Part shown: piece after piece, positions 22,869 to 35,415 of the stretch
Position numbering within the stretch: the first letter of the stretch is position 1
How the letters are laid out: the number at the start of each line of letters is the position of its first letter
Source of the DNA: Eumeta japonica
Taxonomy: Eukaryota; Arthropoda; Insecta; Lepidoptera; Psychidae
Assembly (NCBI GenBank): GCA_005406025.1
Contig: BGZK01002012.1
Span: forward strand, 22,289-86,288
Direction of reading: 5' to 3'
DNA length: 64,000 nt
Notes under the pieces: generated by a model
What the model was told of the DNA's origin: nothing
Seen by the model: only the letters and a program-made list of their open reading frames with translations
Database searches by the model: none
Program-made: the position numbers and the translations under genes

Positions 22869-23205
22869 AGGCGTCCACTTAAAGGAAGAAACCTTTGTTA
22901 GTATGAGAGGCTTATGACGGCCAATACAATTTATAAGTCCATTTGTATATTAAATCATATACTTCATGTTTTAAATTATATATTTGGATGTCATTGAGGC
23001 AAGAGAGATATAGAACGATCGTACCATGTGGGAATCTATAGTCTCTGCCTACCGTCTTAGTAAATAGGCATGAGTTTATATTATTATTGTATATAAAGTG
23101 CGTGGGAGGTGTAGACTTAATGGAAAAAAAAACCTTTGTTAATACGATAAGCTTACAACGACAAATATAATTATAATCATAAATCTATTTACATATTTAG
23201 TGCAT
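22869..23205 (+). repeat. Diverged direct duplication, ~237-base offset
   Basis: 'gtccacttaaaggaagaaac...ctttgttagtatgagaggct' near 22872 recurs as 'tgtagacttaatggaaaaaa...cctttgttaatacgataagc' near 23112, followed in both by AATATAAT/CCATTTGTATATT-like text. Either a tandem duplication or two insertions of one dispersed repeat. Confidence 0.5.
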
Positions 23206-26200
23206 ACATAAATAGGATAGTCTAGTGGTCACCATAAAACCTGAATAGTTCACGAGAGACTTGTACGATCTGTGAACTTCACAACAGGCAAAGTGGAAAT
23301 TATGACCTACGTGCTAGGTTATAATTTCGACGTTCCAACGTGGTACTAGGTCCTAACCATGTTTGGAGGCAAAATCGAGGTCATGCTGAGGTACTCTTTA
23401 AGTGATACGAGTACAATGTTCTAGTAAAAAAAAGAAATCTAGTCGATTTTTTTAGTCGCAATGGCCAATATTATGTGTATGCATGTAAATATACAGATAA
23501 TAATTGAGTTATAATCACAGAACAATAATGATTAAAAATATTCAAGTTTTTATTTATTTAATATAATTACTATTATAGTTAAATAAAAGAGTCGGAAAAA
23601 TATAATAATAATAATATCGATTACAATGCCATTATAATCGATATCGTGTATTTCATAGAAATAGTTTGATTTATTCATCAAAATTTGTACATTATAACCA
23701 GATTTTTTGGTGGGAAATATTAAGAGTTTATTTCTAAACTTATATTTACTAAAAATTTATATATTAATTTAATTTTAATTTTAAAATTAACGGGTAAAAT
23801 TTTAAAATAACTTGTAATTTATGTTAAAAGTGAAATTCAAAAAGTTATAAAAAACATTAAATATCTAAACTGTGATATGCGCCTTTGCGTAAGCTTTATT
23901 GTAATCAAATAGCATCAAATACTTTCTGTTTATTGGCTAGCTATAGATTAAGTAAGAAGTTACCACTTTCTTGCATAGAACTAAGTAAAAAATAAATAGG
24001 TAATACTTCACGTCTATACATACATTAGTATGTATCATCACTTCTACAAATGTTTAACAAATCCATCGTAGTCAAATCTAAATATCAATGAAATTTCATC
24101 AAAATATCAACAGACATGTAGTTATAGAAACAAATTGAATTAGCCTGGGGCCTATAGCTCGGAACTTTTATAACTGGAGGTCGACCACTTATTCAATACC
24201 GGAATATTCTATGAATTGGACTCAAGTACCCACTCCTATTTTATGCTAAATTCTATAAATTCTATCAGGGCCAGAACCAAAGAAAAAGAATTTCTATAAA
24301 AAGAATGTCACGTGCTTTCTGTTGAAAACAAAATGTCATCTTTGAAATAGAATTAACTATTTTGCTATAGCTTATAGAATAGAACGTCCCGTAGAAAAGT
24401 TGGTAAAGGAACTCGTGAAACAGGCGTGACGGCAGGTGCACATGTTTTGCATTATTTTGAACAGTTCGGCAATGGTGAGCTAAGTATGGAAAAAAAATAT
24501 AGTTAACACCCTACAAAGTTTGGTTTACAATTTACGTTTAAATAGTTCGAACAATCAATCTTCTAGTATCACAGTGATTCTCCTAGTCGATGCACGTACC
24601 ACGGCACAGACGGACGACACTAAAATACCAAATTAGAGTAGAACGCAATGAAGGCTTTATTCCGCGTTTCTATGCCATTAAAGTGAGGTATAATAGACCG
24701 AGTGGAAGCGTGCCGTGAGACAGGAGGCTCGATATATTTTTTTCCAGAACACGTAGTTTCTTCTATCATTCTGTTTATTGCTTCTGATAACTACTTATTC
24801 GCCTGCGGCAATGGAAATAGAAATAGACGTTTTCCATCGAACCAAAATGGCTGAAGTTTTATTAGAAAATTCTGATTTGTTCGAAAACAAGCAACCATTA
24901 GCTGTCCTTGAATTTGGAAACTTTTTACTTAAAGAAAATAATCGTTTCTTCATTATATCTATAGTTTTCTATTCTACCTGCTAGTGATATTATAACGATT
25001 AAGTTGAAAACAAGGAAAATGAAGCACTTAACAACAGAGGCTGATTACGTCCGTTTGCTTGGAGTAGTTATTTATAGTTTTGGCTTCTTATTAATTAAAT
25101 TGATCTATTAGGAAAACGTACAGTTTTTATAACGTATGACATAATATATCAACTTACATATAAACGAATCCAACATTCCATTTTAAAGATAATACTTAAT
25201 AAATAAATAATTTCCTAAGAACACTAACACGTACAAAAAATTATAAAAATATCTATTTCAAATTATGTACTCTAAATATAATCAATAACTGAATATTTCG
25301 CATTATATATAAATAAAATATTACTATTTTTATTTTGAATATATTCACTGAATTTGAAAACATGTCATAATGTGAAGATGGATATTATAAAAGTTACAAA
25401 AACTCCATAGTTCACGTTATGCACATTTAGGCATTATTAATTTGTTATAAATAGATATTATAATTATTTTATAAGTAGTTCTTTACCACCTTTTTCCGTT
25501 CCACTGTATAAATATTACTGTATATTTTAACGGTTTTTTGTTGTTTTCATAATTTTTTTATGTTCAGGGGTCAAAGTTTTTCTCACAAATAACCTTTGCA
25601 CCTTGTTTAATTGAGCGTTCACTTATAAATTACTTGCGGCTGACGTCCTTATTTGGATTTATGCCAAGTAGAAATCCATAGTAATCCGGTTTTCGCGATG
25701 AAAATCGCGAAATATATCGCGAACGTTATATATCCATTCGCACTTAATAAATATTTATACAACGCGTATTATCGTACACCTTTTTGGAAAATAATATAAT
25801 ACATACTTGTCTCAAAAGGCTATGATATGTTTTTGGGTCGAATTGATGTTTCTGGTGGAATAGGTGCATGTTTTATAAAGAAAACCTTTATCTTTCTAAA
25901 ACATATTTATTTTTGACACAATTTCTAGAAATTTATATTACCACTATAAACGTAATTTTCTATAAAATAATCGCTTTTATAGCATATAAGAAAATAAGAT
26001 TTGCGAAAACTTATTTATGTCTATCTATACAATGAAACACAGTATCTAACTTTAAAAATATCAGAAATGTTTACAATCTCCATCGTCGTGGCGTTAACCA
26101 CATTACTTGTTGTGATACAAGAAGTTCTGGAATCAAAGTCCCATCCAAGATCACGTTTGTAAAAAAGTTTCTTAGTTCTTTCGTCTCTCTGGATGTTTTG

Positions 26201-26694
26201 GAGATACCTCTAATTTTTTTATGCCTTAGTATTCATGATATCACAAAAAAAAAAAACTCACAATATATCTCTGTTGAATATTTAAAATAGATTGTTTCCT
26301 TTCACTCGTTTGCGCATTCTTAGCACGAGCCCCACTTACAATTATCCGATTTTTATTTATCCTTTTCCTTAAGTTCTTAATATGATCACGCCAACTTTGA
26401 TGCTTATGTATGATCACTGCTTTTACGATATGGAAAAAAATTAAAAAAAAATAAACTAGTAAGTATGCACTCACGTACTTACTGTCTGTTTATACTGGAT
26501 GTTGAAACGAAGCAAACTAAAAACCTTTTAAAGACTTTCCTATAATATATTAGTAAAGAACTGTTTTCTGTATTTATTTCAAAATTTTATGGGCAGCATT
26601 ATCAAAAATAAGGAGTTAATTCTCATATATTTTTCATAATAAGTACCTTTAAAACTATTCGTTTCATGATAATAAATAATTATAAATAACCGAT
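23206..26694. other. AT-rich noncoding DNA
   Basis: No credible gene. Two perfect short hairpins occur: 23614-23623 with 23635-23644 (ATATCGATTA arms), and 25691-25699 with 25704-25712 (TTTCGCGAT arms). A 68-codon plus frame at 24778-24984 contains a plausible-looking MEIEIDVFHRTKMAEVLLEN segment but no start context, splice partner or known domain, so it is not called. Confidence 0.4.
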
Positions 26695-26965
26695 CCCGGT
26701 ACTGTTCACGATGCCGATTTGTACCATTCTCGATTCTGAACCCGGTATTGAAGTAAGTTCCGATTCTGATTCCGCTTTCGATCCCGATCCCGTTCTCGAT
26801 TTCGATCTCTTCGTATTCCGATTCCGGTTACGATCTTGATTCCACTTTTTGTCCCGCGGTCGATTACGTCCTTGTCCCGTTCTCTATTCCGAAAACTCCC
26901 CAGACTTGGTTCTCGACTTTGCATTTCGTTCTGTTTGCGATTTCGTTCCAATTGGGACAAAACCG
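26695..26965. repeat. Degenerate GATTCC/GATCCC-type hexamer array, clearest copy
   Basis: 'gttccgattctgattccgct', 'tcgatcccgatcccgttctc', 'gatttcgatctcttcgtatt', 'ccgattccggttacgatctt' follow each other. The minus strand encodes a spurious RDRNRERDRDRKRNQNR-like peptide. Same class as 360-605. Confidence 0.7.
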
Positions 26966-27539
26966 GGGTAAATTTTTGTACCAAAATAAAAATTTCACTA
27001 TATTACTTTGAGATAAGGTTGCTTCCTATTAGTTAAAGAAATATTAGAATCTGCAATAACACAAGTATGCAGAGGAAGCCAAAAAGAAAGTTTAATAGTC
27101 TATTTTACTAAAGGAGTTTCTTATTAGTGAGATAATTATTAGCATCGATTTAGTAGTTCAGTTCAACACTAAAATTACGCGCACGATGTCAGATACGAAT
27201 GCTAGTTTATTTTTCAGAATCTTCGTATTCGCGAGTACATATCACCAGTTTCATAGTAATTGTACAAAACACACAATCATTTTTATACATTACACAACTC
27301 CGCTCACCCCAATCTAATTGTAAAGACGCACATTACCACTTTCCAAAGGCTTACCTTGCTCCATAAAAAAATTCGTACAAAATTCAACCACCCTTAACTC
27401 TAATATAAAGTAAATTATCCACACATTAAAATATTTTAAAGACATTTTTTCGTTATTGTGTAAGTTGGTCAAACCTTCTCGAAGATAATGCGCCAAAAGT
27501 CTATTTTACGAAATTTAACTAACTGCCTCTTAAACAGGT
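26966..27539. other. Noncoding DNA, nothing recognised
   Basis: No domain, repeat or RNA gene is seen. Confidence 0.5.
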
Positions 27540-28150
27540 ACACTGTTCCTATAGGATACAATTGTTATGTTGTCCCATAGGAACCCCTGCGTTTTTCCGG
27601 GATAAAAAGTAACCTATAACATTCTCTGACCTTTAAACAACTACTATGAAAAAAAACATGTCGATACCTTGCTATATGACAAAGAGAAAAAAAAATATCT
27701 CACAGGAATCATACATTTTTTCGGGTTTAAAAATAGCCTATGTGCTATTCCAGAATACATTCTCCGAGTCAATTGTTATCCAAATCCGTGCAGCCGTTCT
27801 GGCGTTATTAAGCCACAAACCACCATCAAACTTTCGCGTTTATAATACTAATATATATATTCGAGAACCTTACCATAAGTTATTTCTTATATGTCACATG
27901 ATACAGTTTGTGAACCTTTTTATTTGTTTGATTTATCCCCCAAACGTGACCCTTTTATTTAAATTTATTCATTTAAGTTACAGGTCCATATTTGGGTCAC
28001 AATCATACATATGTGCACCGAATTTCAAATAAATCCATCCAATATATTCAGAGCAAATTGGCTGCTACCGGCGGACACAGACAGACACACGAGTGATCGT
28101 ATAAGGGGTTCCATTTTTTCATTCGCAGCTACGCAACCCTAAAAATGAGG
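27540..28150 (+). repeat. Family C composite dispersed repeat, plus
   Basis: Two recognisable blocks. 27590-27860: 'ccgggataaaaagtaaccta', later 'aaaaatagcctatgtgctat', 'ccaaatccgtgcagccgttc', 'caaactttcgcgtttataat', 'actaat'. 27975-28150: 'acaggtccatatttgggtca', 'caccgaatttcaaataaatc', 'cggacacagacagacacacg', 'tataaggggttccatttttt', ending 'acgcaaccctaaaaatgagg'. Both resemble sequences I remember from many Lepidoptera, often next to microsatellite-like ACAGACAG. The 128-codon frame at 27646-28032 lies inside and is not a gene. Confidence 0.6.
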
Positions 28151-28194
28151 CTAGTGCATAGCTCGTGCGTCAGATTTTAGTCAGATTGAGGGAC

Positions 28195-28390
28195 TCGTAC
28201 CCTCAAAGCTCTTTTCACTGGCCCAGCGCTAGGTGGGGTGTTACCACCAAATGCAAACACACTAACATCTCCGAGACGCGAATGGTGTAATTTCCCTGGA
28301 CGCAGGCTAAAAACTCATTCGTCAATTTGACCGTGTGCCGGTTGAACCCGGACCTTTTGGCTCGAACACAACTATTGTACACTAATAATA
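28195..28390 (-). repeat. SINE-like element, minus
   Basis: On the minus strand a strong box B-like GGTCCGGGTTCAACCGGC lies at plus 28336-28353, preceded by 'gttcgagccaaaa'. The body follows through 'gcctgcgtccagggaaatta' and 'aacaccccacctagcgctgg'. It directly abuts the family C repeat, suggesting a hot spot for insertion. Confidence 0.5.
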
Positions 28391-30126
28391 TATTAATATG
28401 TAAAATGAAATATATAGAAATAATAACTATTAATAGATACCTACAGTACAATTGCGTATTTACAGGCAAGGCACTTGCATAGCACATAGTTGAATCATAA
28501 CAGAAACATTATGTATATTCAGCCTATTATTCCTTGCGTCACACACGCTTACATCCTCCATACAATTTTGAATACCTTCCCGAAGTTTCGGCAACATTCC
28601 CCCCGAAAGCCCACCTACCCGACGTAAACTTTCAAAGATTTCGACTTACATTGTAAAGTTCGTACAAGCAAATCCGACGAGTGTTCTAAATACGATATCA
28701 GTGTACTCGGAAGTTTTGCACGAATTAATTCTGAACGTACGACGATAAGCCTACACGAACAAAGGATTAGGGTTGACTCTCGTGTTTGCATCTATTTATA
28801 TACTTCGACGAGTATTAGAGTTACGTTACGTGTTTTCTTGATGCTGTTCGTATGCATAGTGTGCAACTTGGTCGAGTCGGAAATCCAGACGAAATTTGTA
28901 GGACTTTATGTATCAAATCAGAAAATTAAAACAGTATATTAATATTTCTGCACAAGAGATTTGTAAATCTCTTGTTAAAAGTTATGTATAACTGTTATTA
29001 GAATTATCCTGGGTGATGTTTTAACTATATATATATTTTTAAAGTAATTGTACCATTATCTTGGTGAAAAATGCCACTTTGATCTTAACAAATTTTTGGC
29101 ATACGGTTTCCACATAGATTTGGCTTTTTTAACGTTATACGATCATTATTAAACAAACAGTAATAACACCGCTCATTATAACCCAATTTCAAGAATGTGT
29201 CGCCTTTACATTGATATGGCACATAAGCACGATGATCTGGACATTTTTGAAGCTAAACCGCGTACATTCAAACGATTCATACAGGTGGTTCTCGGTTTAC
29301 GCTAAACCCAAAAGCATTTTGTTTTTGTTTGTATCGCTGTCCATTATCATTGCTATAAAAATTGTTACTATGTGTACCTCATGAAATAAATAAATGTATT
29401 AACCATAACCAATATTTCACCCCGGAAACAGTTAAATTCGATACATCTAATTTTTTAATCAAATAACACTTGGTCAAATATTCCACTTGTATGTTTGCAT
29501 TGGTCGTTTTGAAACGATAATTACTTGTGGTTCACTAACTATGCATATTTCTGTTTTAATATTGCATACGCTATGCAATTATTGAGAGCGCAGTTTTGTT
29601 ATCTGAGATCAACTCAAATGGAAATCTTTGAAGTAACGTCGTAACTTTTAATTAAAAGGACCTCTTCTGCTAGTTGATTTCATGTAATTACTTGTTTCAG
29701 CTATATCCAACAAGACGTGTTCTCTTCTCATATTCAGACTAATGAGAAATACTTATTTCATTTAATTCAACACTGAAAACTTCTGGAAAAGAAAGAATCT
29801 CTTACGAAAAATTACGAATTGAACATATTCTTCTTTTATATAAACGGATAGAATCTAAGATGATTTATCTTGATACGATAGCTAAGACACATAAAATAAT
29901 AGATAAAAACCAGCTAAGAACTTTTCGGGCCATGCTCACAGTTCTGAAGCTATCACCATAAAGAAATGCACTACAAATGAAAAAATTAACCGAGTTACAT
30001 TATTTCCACATTTCCCGCACATAATACATATATATAAGCACTTTAGTGATTTATGACCAGAGAAACGAGAAGGTATGTCGGTTATTACTTTAAAACTGAT
30101 GTGAACTAAATACACCAGCAAAAGAG
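28391..30126. other. Noncoding DNA with one perfect hairpin
   Basis: 28952-28962 pairs exactly with 28965-28975 (ACAAGAGATTT arms, 2-nt loop). Otherwise nothing recognised. Confidence 0.45.
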
Positions 30127-30670
30127 CATAAGTTCATGACACTTACGTCCTTTTGTTGAAAAGTGCAGCTTTTGGGCAATAACTCAAAAACCGCATATCC
30201 GATCATGTACAATATAATTTTCGTTGAAAGTATTTATTAATTGTTACTTTTGCAATTTTTTCCATATTTTTTGGACTTACGATTTAAAACATAAATGGGG
30301 GACACAATTTCTATTAGCTTCGGAGCGAGTATTTCCAAACATATTCAATTAGTTAAAAAAAAATGTTTAAAAATCTTAATGTGCTTTTAAAAGAACTATC
30401 AAAATATTGGTCACACGATGATGTTTGCTGAAATAAAATTTTTCAGTTTCTGTTACATATATGGAGTGCCCCGCTAAAAACATTTATTTTTGTTATTCAA
30501 CTACGAAACTAAGAAGCAGTTTATAAAACACACTGATTCACCGAATTTCATCAACATGCATTTTGCAGTTTTTGATACATATGTCTGTGACTTATGGACG
30601 GGCAGACGGACGGACGTGACGAAACTATAAGAGTTCCATTTTTGAAATTTAGGCTCGGGACCCTAAAAAC
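30127..30670 (+). repeat. ~530-bp dispersed repeat, copy 1
   Basis: Shares ordered blocks with 50856-51385: 'gaaaagtgcag', 'ggcaataactcaaaaac', 'ggacacaatt', 'ctgttacat.tatggagtgc', 'atttatttttgttatt', 'tttttgatacatatgtctgt', then 'acggacggacgtgacgaaac' and 'ggaccctaaaa'. No coding. Terminal inverted repeats are not evident. The 3' block matches a widespread lepidopteran pattern I recall. Confidence 0.7.
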
Positions 30671-31854
30671 TATTGAATATTGTACTCACAAAACTTAATT
30701 TGAATCGTTAGAACCATCATCCATCGAAATGCGAAAGTTAGCTGCTGACAATTACGATACGGACATTCAACTGTGATCTCTCGAAGGAGTAGAATAAATT
30801 GTGCTGCATTCATTTTCGGCAATTCTATCTCCCTTCCGATGTTCCTATGACACCTAACACTCTCGCAGGCTCGAACGCTAATGGTATTCGAGGCACTCGA
30901 AGCCGAGTAGATCTCCCGAGTTAATCTCGTTGTACGTAATAAGCATTAGAGATAGCTTACGACAACGATACCGCTGCGCGGCAACCTCGGCCGCTTCGCT
31001 GACCTGTTTAACCAATTATATGATTAACATCGTATCGTTTCGTATTACAAGTTAATTAAGACTAATCCAATCAGCAGAGACGGTGTTGCCATCTTGTATA
31101 GCTGTTCTATAAAAAATAGATTTTAAATCTTATCCAGTTATCGGATATACTTAAATGTGCCATCTGAGAGGCAATGCAATAATCTTATAAATTTCGATAT
31201 CTACCCCGATTCAATATTAAACGAAAGCTCAAAGGCTGTCGGTATTAATCGCTACGTTGATTAGCCGGATCGACGCTATTCCTCTCATGCCTGTTACCTT
31301 ACCATCCGTCACCGCATGAACATTTTGAAGATTGTTGAAGTTGAAGAAGAATAGACGAAGAAGAAAATTTTGAAAATGAAATCATAATTACAGTCGTTAT
31401 GACGTCGTTTGCCAGTGTCCAGACTCCGCTTTCAATAATGCTTTAATTACATGTCACGAGATCTTCAGAAAAAATATAACTGTATCTGCTTTTACACGTT
31501 AATATTGATATATAATATCAAGCGCTACAAAAGGAAAAGTTGATTATTAAGTTCGCGTCCTTAAGTTTGCTAACAGTGTGACAAAATAATGAATTACATT
31601 AGGTTCATGTTGCATTATAAATAAAAGAAATAAAGTAATATTTTAATGAAATGCTAATTAGGAACATTAGGGGTACTAAAATAAATGTGTGAAAAAATAT
31701 TACGCTAATATTATAGCTAATATCAAAAAAAAAAAAAATATAATTTGCAATACTATTATGCTTATTCTTATATGCTAAAGTAATTTTTCATATAATACAG
31801 CCATGCTGTGATCAATTTGGCCGCAGCACGAAAATAAGCCCGTTCGACTGGCGA
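30671..31854. other. Noncoding DNA; mixed-composition stretch at 30.88-31.10 kb
   Basis: 30880-31100 ('gaggcactcgaagccgagta', 'aacgataccgctgcgcggca', 'cctcggccgcttcgctgacc', then TTAATTAAG) is GC-richer than its flanks and could be a regulatory island. The rest shows nothing recognised. Confidence 0.35.
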
Positions 31855-32125
31855 GACATCACACTTTCACGGAATGCAAACATCAAATATTCCGCTGTTG
31901 TATATCATCCAGTAAATGAGAGTTCCGGTAACCCACTCCTCGTCTATTTCTCCGCTCCCCCGTCCATAAGTTCACTAACTTTCCATCGGATATTCTATTC
32001 ATAACTGAGATAACGCTCTGGTGACTCCTTCGTGGTTACGACAAATCATGGGCGGTGACCACTTAACTCTTTGTTGCTTCGGATGCTCATTTTCTTCTCG
32101 AAAATGTATAAAATAATACTTATTT
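31855..32125 (+). repeat. Family A LINE-tail repeat, plus copy
   Basis: 'atccagtaaatgagagttcc', 'ggtaacccactcctcgtcta', 'taacgctctggtgactcctt', 'aatcatgggcggtgaccact', 'cggatgctcattttcttctc' follow the same order as the 14.5 kb copy. Confidence 0.6.
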
Positions 32126-32921
32126 TGAAATAATGTTACGGTTAATATCAATTACATTAAAGTTATATTACATAAAATTAAACATATTTCGAAGATCATG
32201 CATTGCGTAGAAAACTGAACACGTGCAGTTTAAAAAAAAAAATGAAAAATAAAAGAGAAGGCTGCCGATGTTAATGAAATATTATTTGTTCAAAATCGTG
32301 TAAATTCTTTAAAGAAATTTCATAGGATTCGTAATCTTCGATGTTGTCTGAAAATGTTTAAAAATACTTCAAGATAAATTCTTGACATATTAAAAAAAAA
32401 GTTTATTAATTTATTAAAATATAATGTTTAAAGAAAATAAACTATGTTCAATTACAAAAAAGTACATGTAGAAATAAGATGTCAAATGATTGTTTTGATA
32501 CTTATTTAAACAAAAAGTCGTATTCGGATTGGTTATTGATAACTTATCCCTGTTGTAAGGTATTAATATTAAACAAAATATTAACAAGTTTTCTCACGAA
32601 CCCCCAATACTTAATAAAACGCACAAAGAAACGTAAATTAGTTTGACCTTTTGAGTAAACAAACGCGAAAGAAAAATATTTTCTTTCTGCTCCAACTTTT
32701 TATTGTTGATTCCCTTGTTTATCCCCTAGGAGTATATTTTATAGGGTCGTAAAACGCAATCGTGTTTCAAGGTAATACGACAGACAAACAAACGCGTTAT
32801 CGTTACTTGCCAGTGCAATCCGCGGTCTCGTATATCACCACGACAGTTCACCCCTTCGACATGGACAGAGCTCACAATAAGTGCTCGCGAGCCGATTGTC
32901 GTCTTCATAAATATTGTGGTA
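32126..32921. other. AT-rich noncoding DNA
   Basis: Nothing recognised; overlapping short frames around 32.73-32.95 kb on both strands have no domain. Confidence 0.45.
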
Positions 32922-33070
32922 ATCATCGAAAGCGGCGGTCTCTCGGGGGTTAAGAGCCCTGCCTCTGTGCCGGAATGTACCGGGTTTGAAGTCTGACTTG
33001 ACGCATAAAGGTAGCGGTTGTTGTCACCACATTGGTGACAGAATATGTTAGAAGCTCTCCAGACGCCCTT
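32922..33070 (+). repeat. SINE-like head, plus
   Basis: 'ctctcgggggttaagagccc' (box A-like) followed 30 bases on by 'gtaccgggtttgaagtctga' (box B-like), then 'ttgttgtcaccacattggtg'. A-tail not clear. Confidence 0.45.
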
Positions 33071-33599
33071 CAACTGTAGACGTCTTAAGTTTCAAGTCTT
33101 CCATTCTAAGATAAACAATAAAAGGATAGGTATATCGTAAAATTAGACCAGTAACATTCTAAACGGTAACTTGAAGGTAGTGTTTTTAAAACTTAATTAT
33201 AGACATTTAGAATTGTTCAAAGAATAACACAGTTTCCTTTTGTGGCTTTTCTGGTTGTTGGTTTGTATTTTAGAATTCAGATTTATATATTCCCTCGTCG
33301 TCCCTAGTTGTAGAACGATTTAGATTAGCTGATTTGAAAATTTTGAGGCTTATTCTTTTCTTGAAACTATAATAATTTTCCTAGTCATTTTTATATGTAA
33401 AATGTTTCAAATTATTGTCGATGTATAAAAACATCTTTTGAAAAAATATCTCAATAAAAGTATACATAAATATGTTCAAAACATTAAAAAAAATATTACT
33501 TTAATTAAATATAAATATTAAATTAATTACAAGTATTCATTAAATTAATTCAAGTGAATCTATTTTAAATTTTACCAGTATTCAATATTCTTCAAGCAA

Positions 33600-33835
33600 A
33601 TATTTCACAAATAAAGTGCTTGAAAACTTTGCCTTCGAGTAAGTACAACATTCGAATCTCGACTACGGGAGAATTGACTAATGAGTTTTTACTCAAATTA
33701 AACCACCCCTTCAGCTACTCGGAAAACACATTAAGCCATCGGTCCTGGACATTTCCAGTAGACTGGGAATAATTAGTAAGCCGTTGTCATTAGCAACCCT
33801 TCCCTTAATTCGCACTATGTCAGTACGAACTACAA
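33600..33835 (+). repeat. SINE-like element, plus
   Basis: Head with 'acattcgaatctcgactacg' (box B-like), then 'taatgagtttttactcaaat', 'ttaagccatcggtcctggac', 'agtaagccgttgtcattagc'. The GCCATCGGTCC and GCCGTTGTCA blocks are the reverse complement of blocks in the minus copies at 14.8, 37.45 and 62.08 kb. Confidence 0.5.
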
Positions 33836-34034
33836 AAACTTCAAGAACTTCAATCTTAAATAAAAATATGTCAGGAAACATTAATAGACAACACTATAAA
33901 AAAACATTATTACTAATTCACCTTTTTGCATAGAGCAGAGCTTCCTCCGGCATACATAAATATATAAATCTAATTAGGTGTATTAGTAGTAGGTTTAGTA
34001 ATACAAAATCCAATAGCAATTATAACAATTCTAG

Positions 34035-35415
34035 ACTTTCATGTTAACTATCAAAAATTCGGCACTAATAGCAACAATTTAAACAATTAATTTTAGGGAC
34101 ACAAAACTGACCCTGTTCGTAAATATTACTTTTCAATTATTACGAAATTATGTTGCAATTAAGTTTTTCATATTAATTATCCAAAATTCACCACCAATTG
34201 TAATCAAGTATCTCAGTGACCGGGCTTTGCTCGGCGTTATTTTCTTAAAATGGTGTTATGTATAAAAAATTACATTTAGATTCGCCTTGACAGAGCTTAT
34301 TCTCGTACTTAGCGTAAGCCGTTTACTTCTACTTACTACAGTACAAATACGCGACTTTATAAATTTGTAAAAAAAAATAATTATAAGAGTGCCGATTAAT
34401 CGCACAGAAAACAAACACGCAACCATAAGCGACTCCAAACAATCAGTCTGTGTCAATAGGAAAAACCTTTGCAAATTTCAAAGAAATAAGTCTAATTAAA
34501 AGGGTTCTTAGTAATTTTCACAGAGCCCCAAAATATCTATTCTGTAAATTTCACTGGCGTCCAGCTTTTACCATACTCTATTTTATTAAAAGGAGTTAAA
34601 CCATAAGAATTCTTATTGGCTATCACGGAACTCATAAAACGTATTGTATCTATTTTTATTGGCTTTCAACCATCTAAAAATTAATTTAATTGAAATCGCT
34701 CAAACTGTAAAAATTCTTAGTAATCCTCATAAAACTTTGATAAATGTATCATATATCTTTCACTGGCTATAAATTATCTTCATACTAAATTTTATTGAAA
34801 TGTACCTTTGTAGGAACCTTAAAATGGATCAAACCCTTGATAGTTTTTATTGTAGATAACTTTCGTTGACGACTTAGCCCGTATGGACACAAAATTAATT
34901 ACTACATCTTTTATATTGACTGAGGATGTCGGGTCCATCATGGTCCCGATCTCACTCCTTATGCTCGATTTTGTTTTCATCTATTTCTCAATGTTGGTTC
35001 TGCTTTCTATATCGATTCCGGTTCAATTTTAATTAAATTACGATAAATTATCCAATTTTTATATCTTTTTCGGTTTTCACGCAGAACCCTAAATATGTTC
35101 GGGATAAAAATACCTTACATATAGCTCCCTAAGATCCTCTACTTTCAGTCAAAGCCACATCGTGATCCAAAGATACCCCAGACAAACAGAAAGTCATACA
35201 GTTAGAAAAGGGTTATTTTCTTTCATAAAAACCTAGCCCTTACAATTACGAAATAGTAAAAAGAAAAGAATTAGCCAAATCCGTAAAGCCTTTTTTGAGT
35301 TTTAACAACACGAACAAATAGCTATTGATTTATGTGTACATCACATACACTAAAAGTATTATGATTAAATTTTCCATGTTAAGAACACAAAATCCAGGAC
35401 TAATTGCAAGTTTTG
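34035..35415 (+). repeat. Composite tandem-repeat region
   Basis: Two layers. (1) A ~105-base unit starting TTCTTA at 34505, 34610 and 34714, each with a '..tcataaaac..' or '..tcacagagc..' block, a 'tttcactggc' or 'tttattggct' block and a 'tttattgaaa'-like end. (2) A ~40-base motif (TTTTCATGTTAA...AAAATTC...ACTAATTGCAA) at about 34037, 34165 and 35368, bracketing the first. 'gtgaccgggctttgctcggc' at 34216 resembles another lepidopteran repeat. A weak GATTCC patch sits at 34920-35030. Confidence 0.55.

Noticed and set aside
24778..24984. 68-codon plus frame with an MEIEIDVFHR-like segment as a host exon
   Set aside because: No splice-site pair, no domain, and ends in hydrophobic low-complexity; kept only as a note.
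26706..26984. Arg/Asp/Asn/Glu-rich 92-codon minus frame resembling an RD-repeat protein
   Set aside because: Produced by the GATTCC-type hexamer array, with no balanced flanking coding sequence.
27646..28032. 128-codon open frame on the plus strand
   Set aside because: Lies inside the family C dispersed repeat; composition and lack of domain argue against coding.
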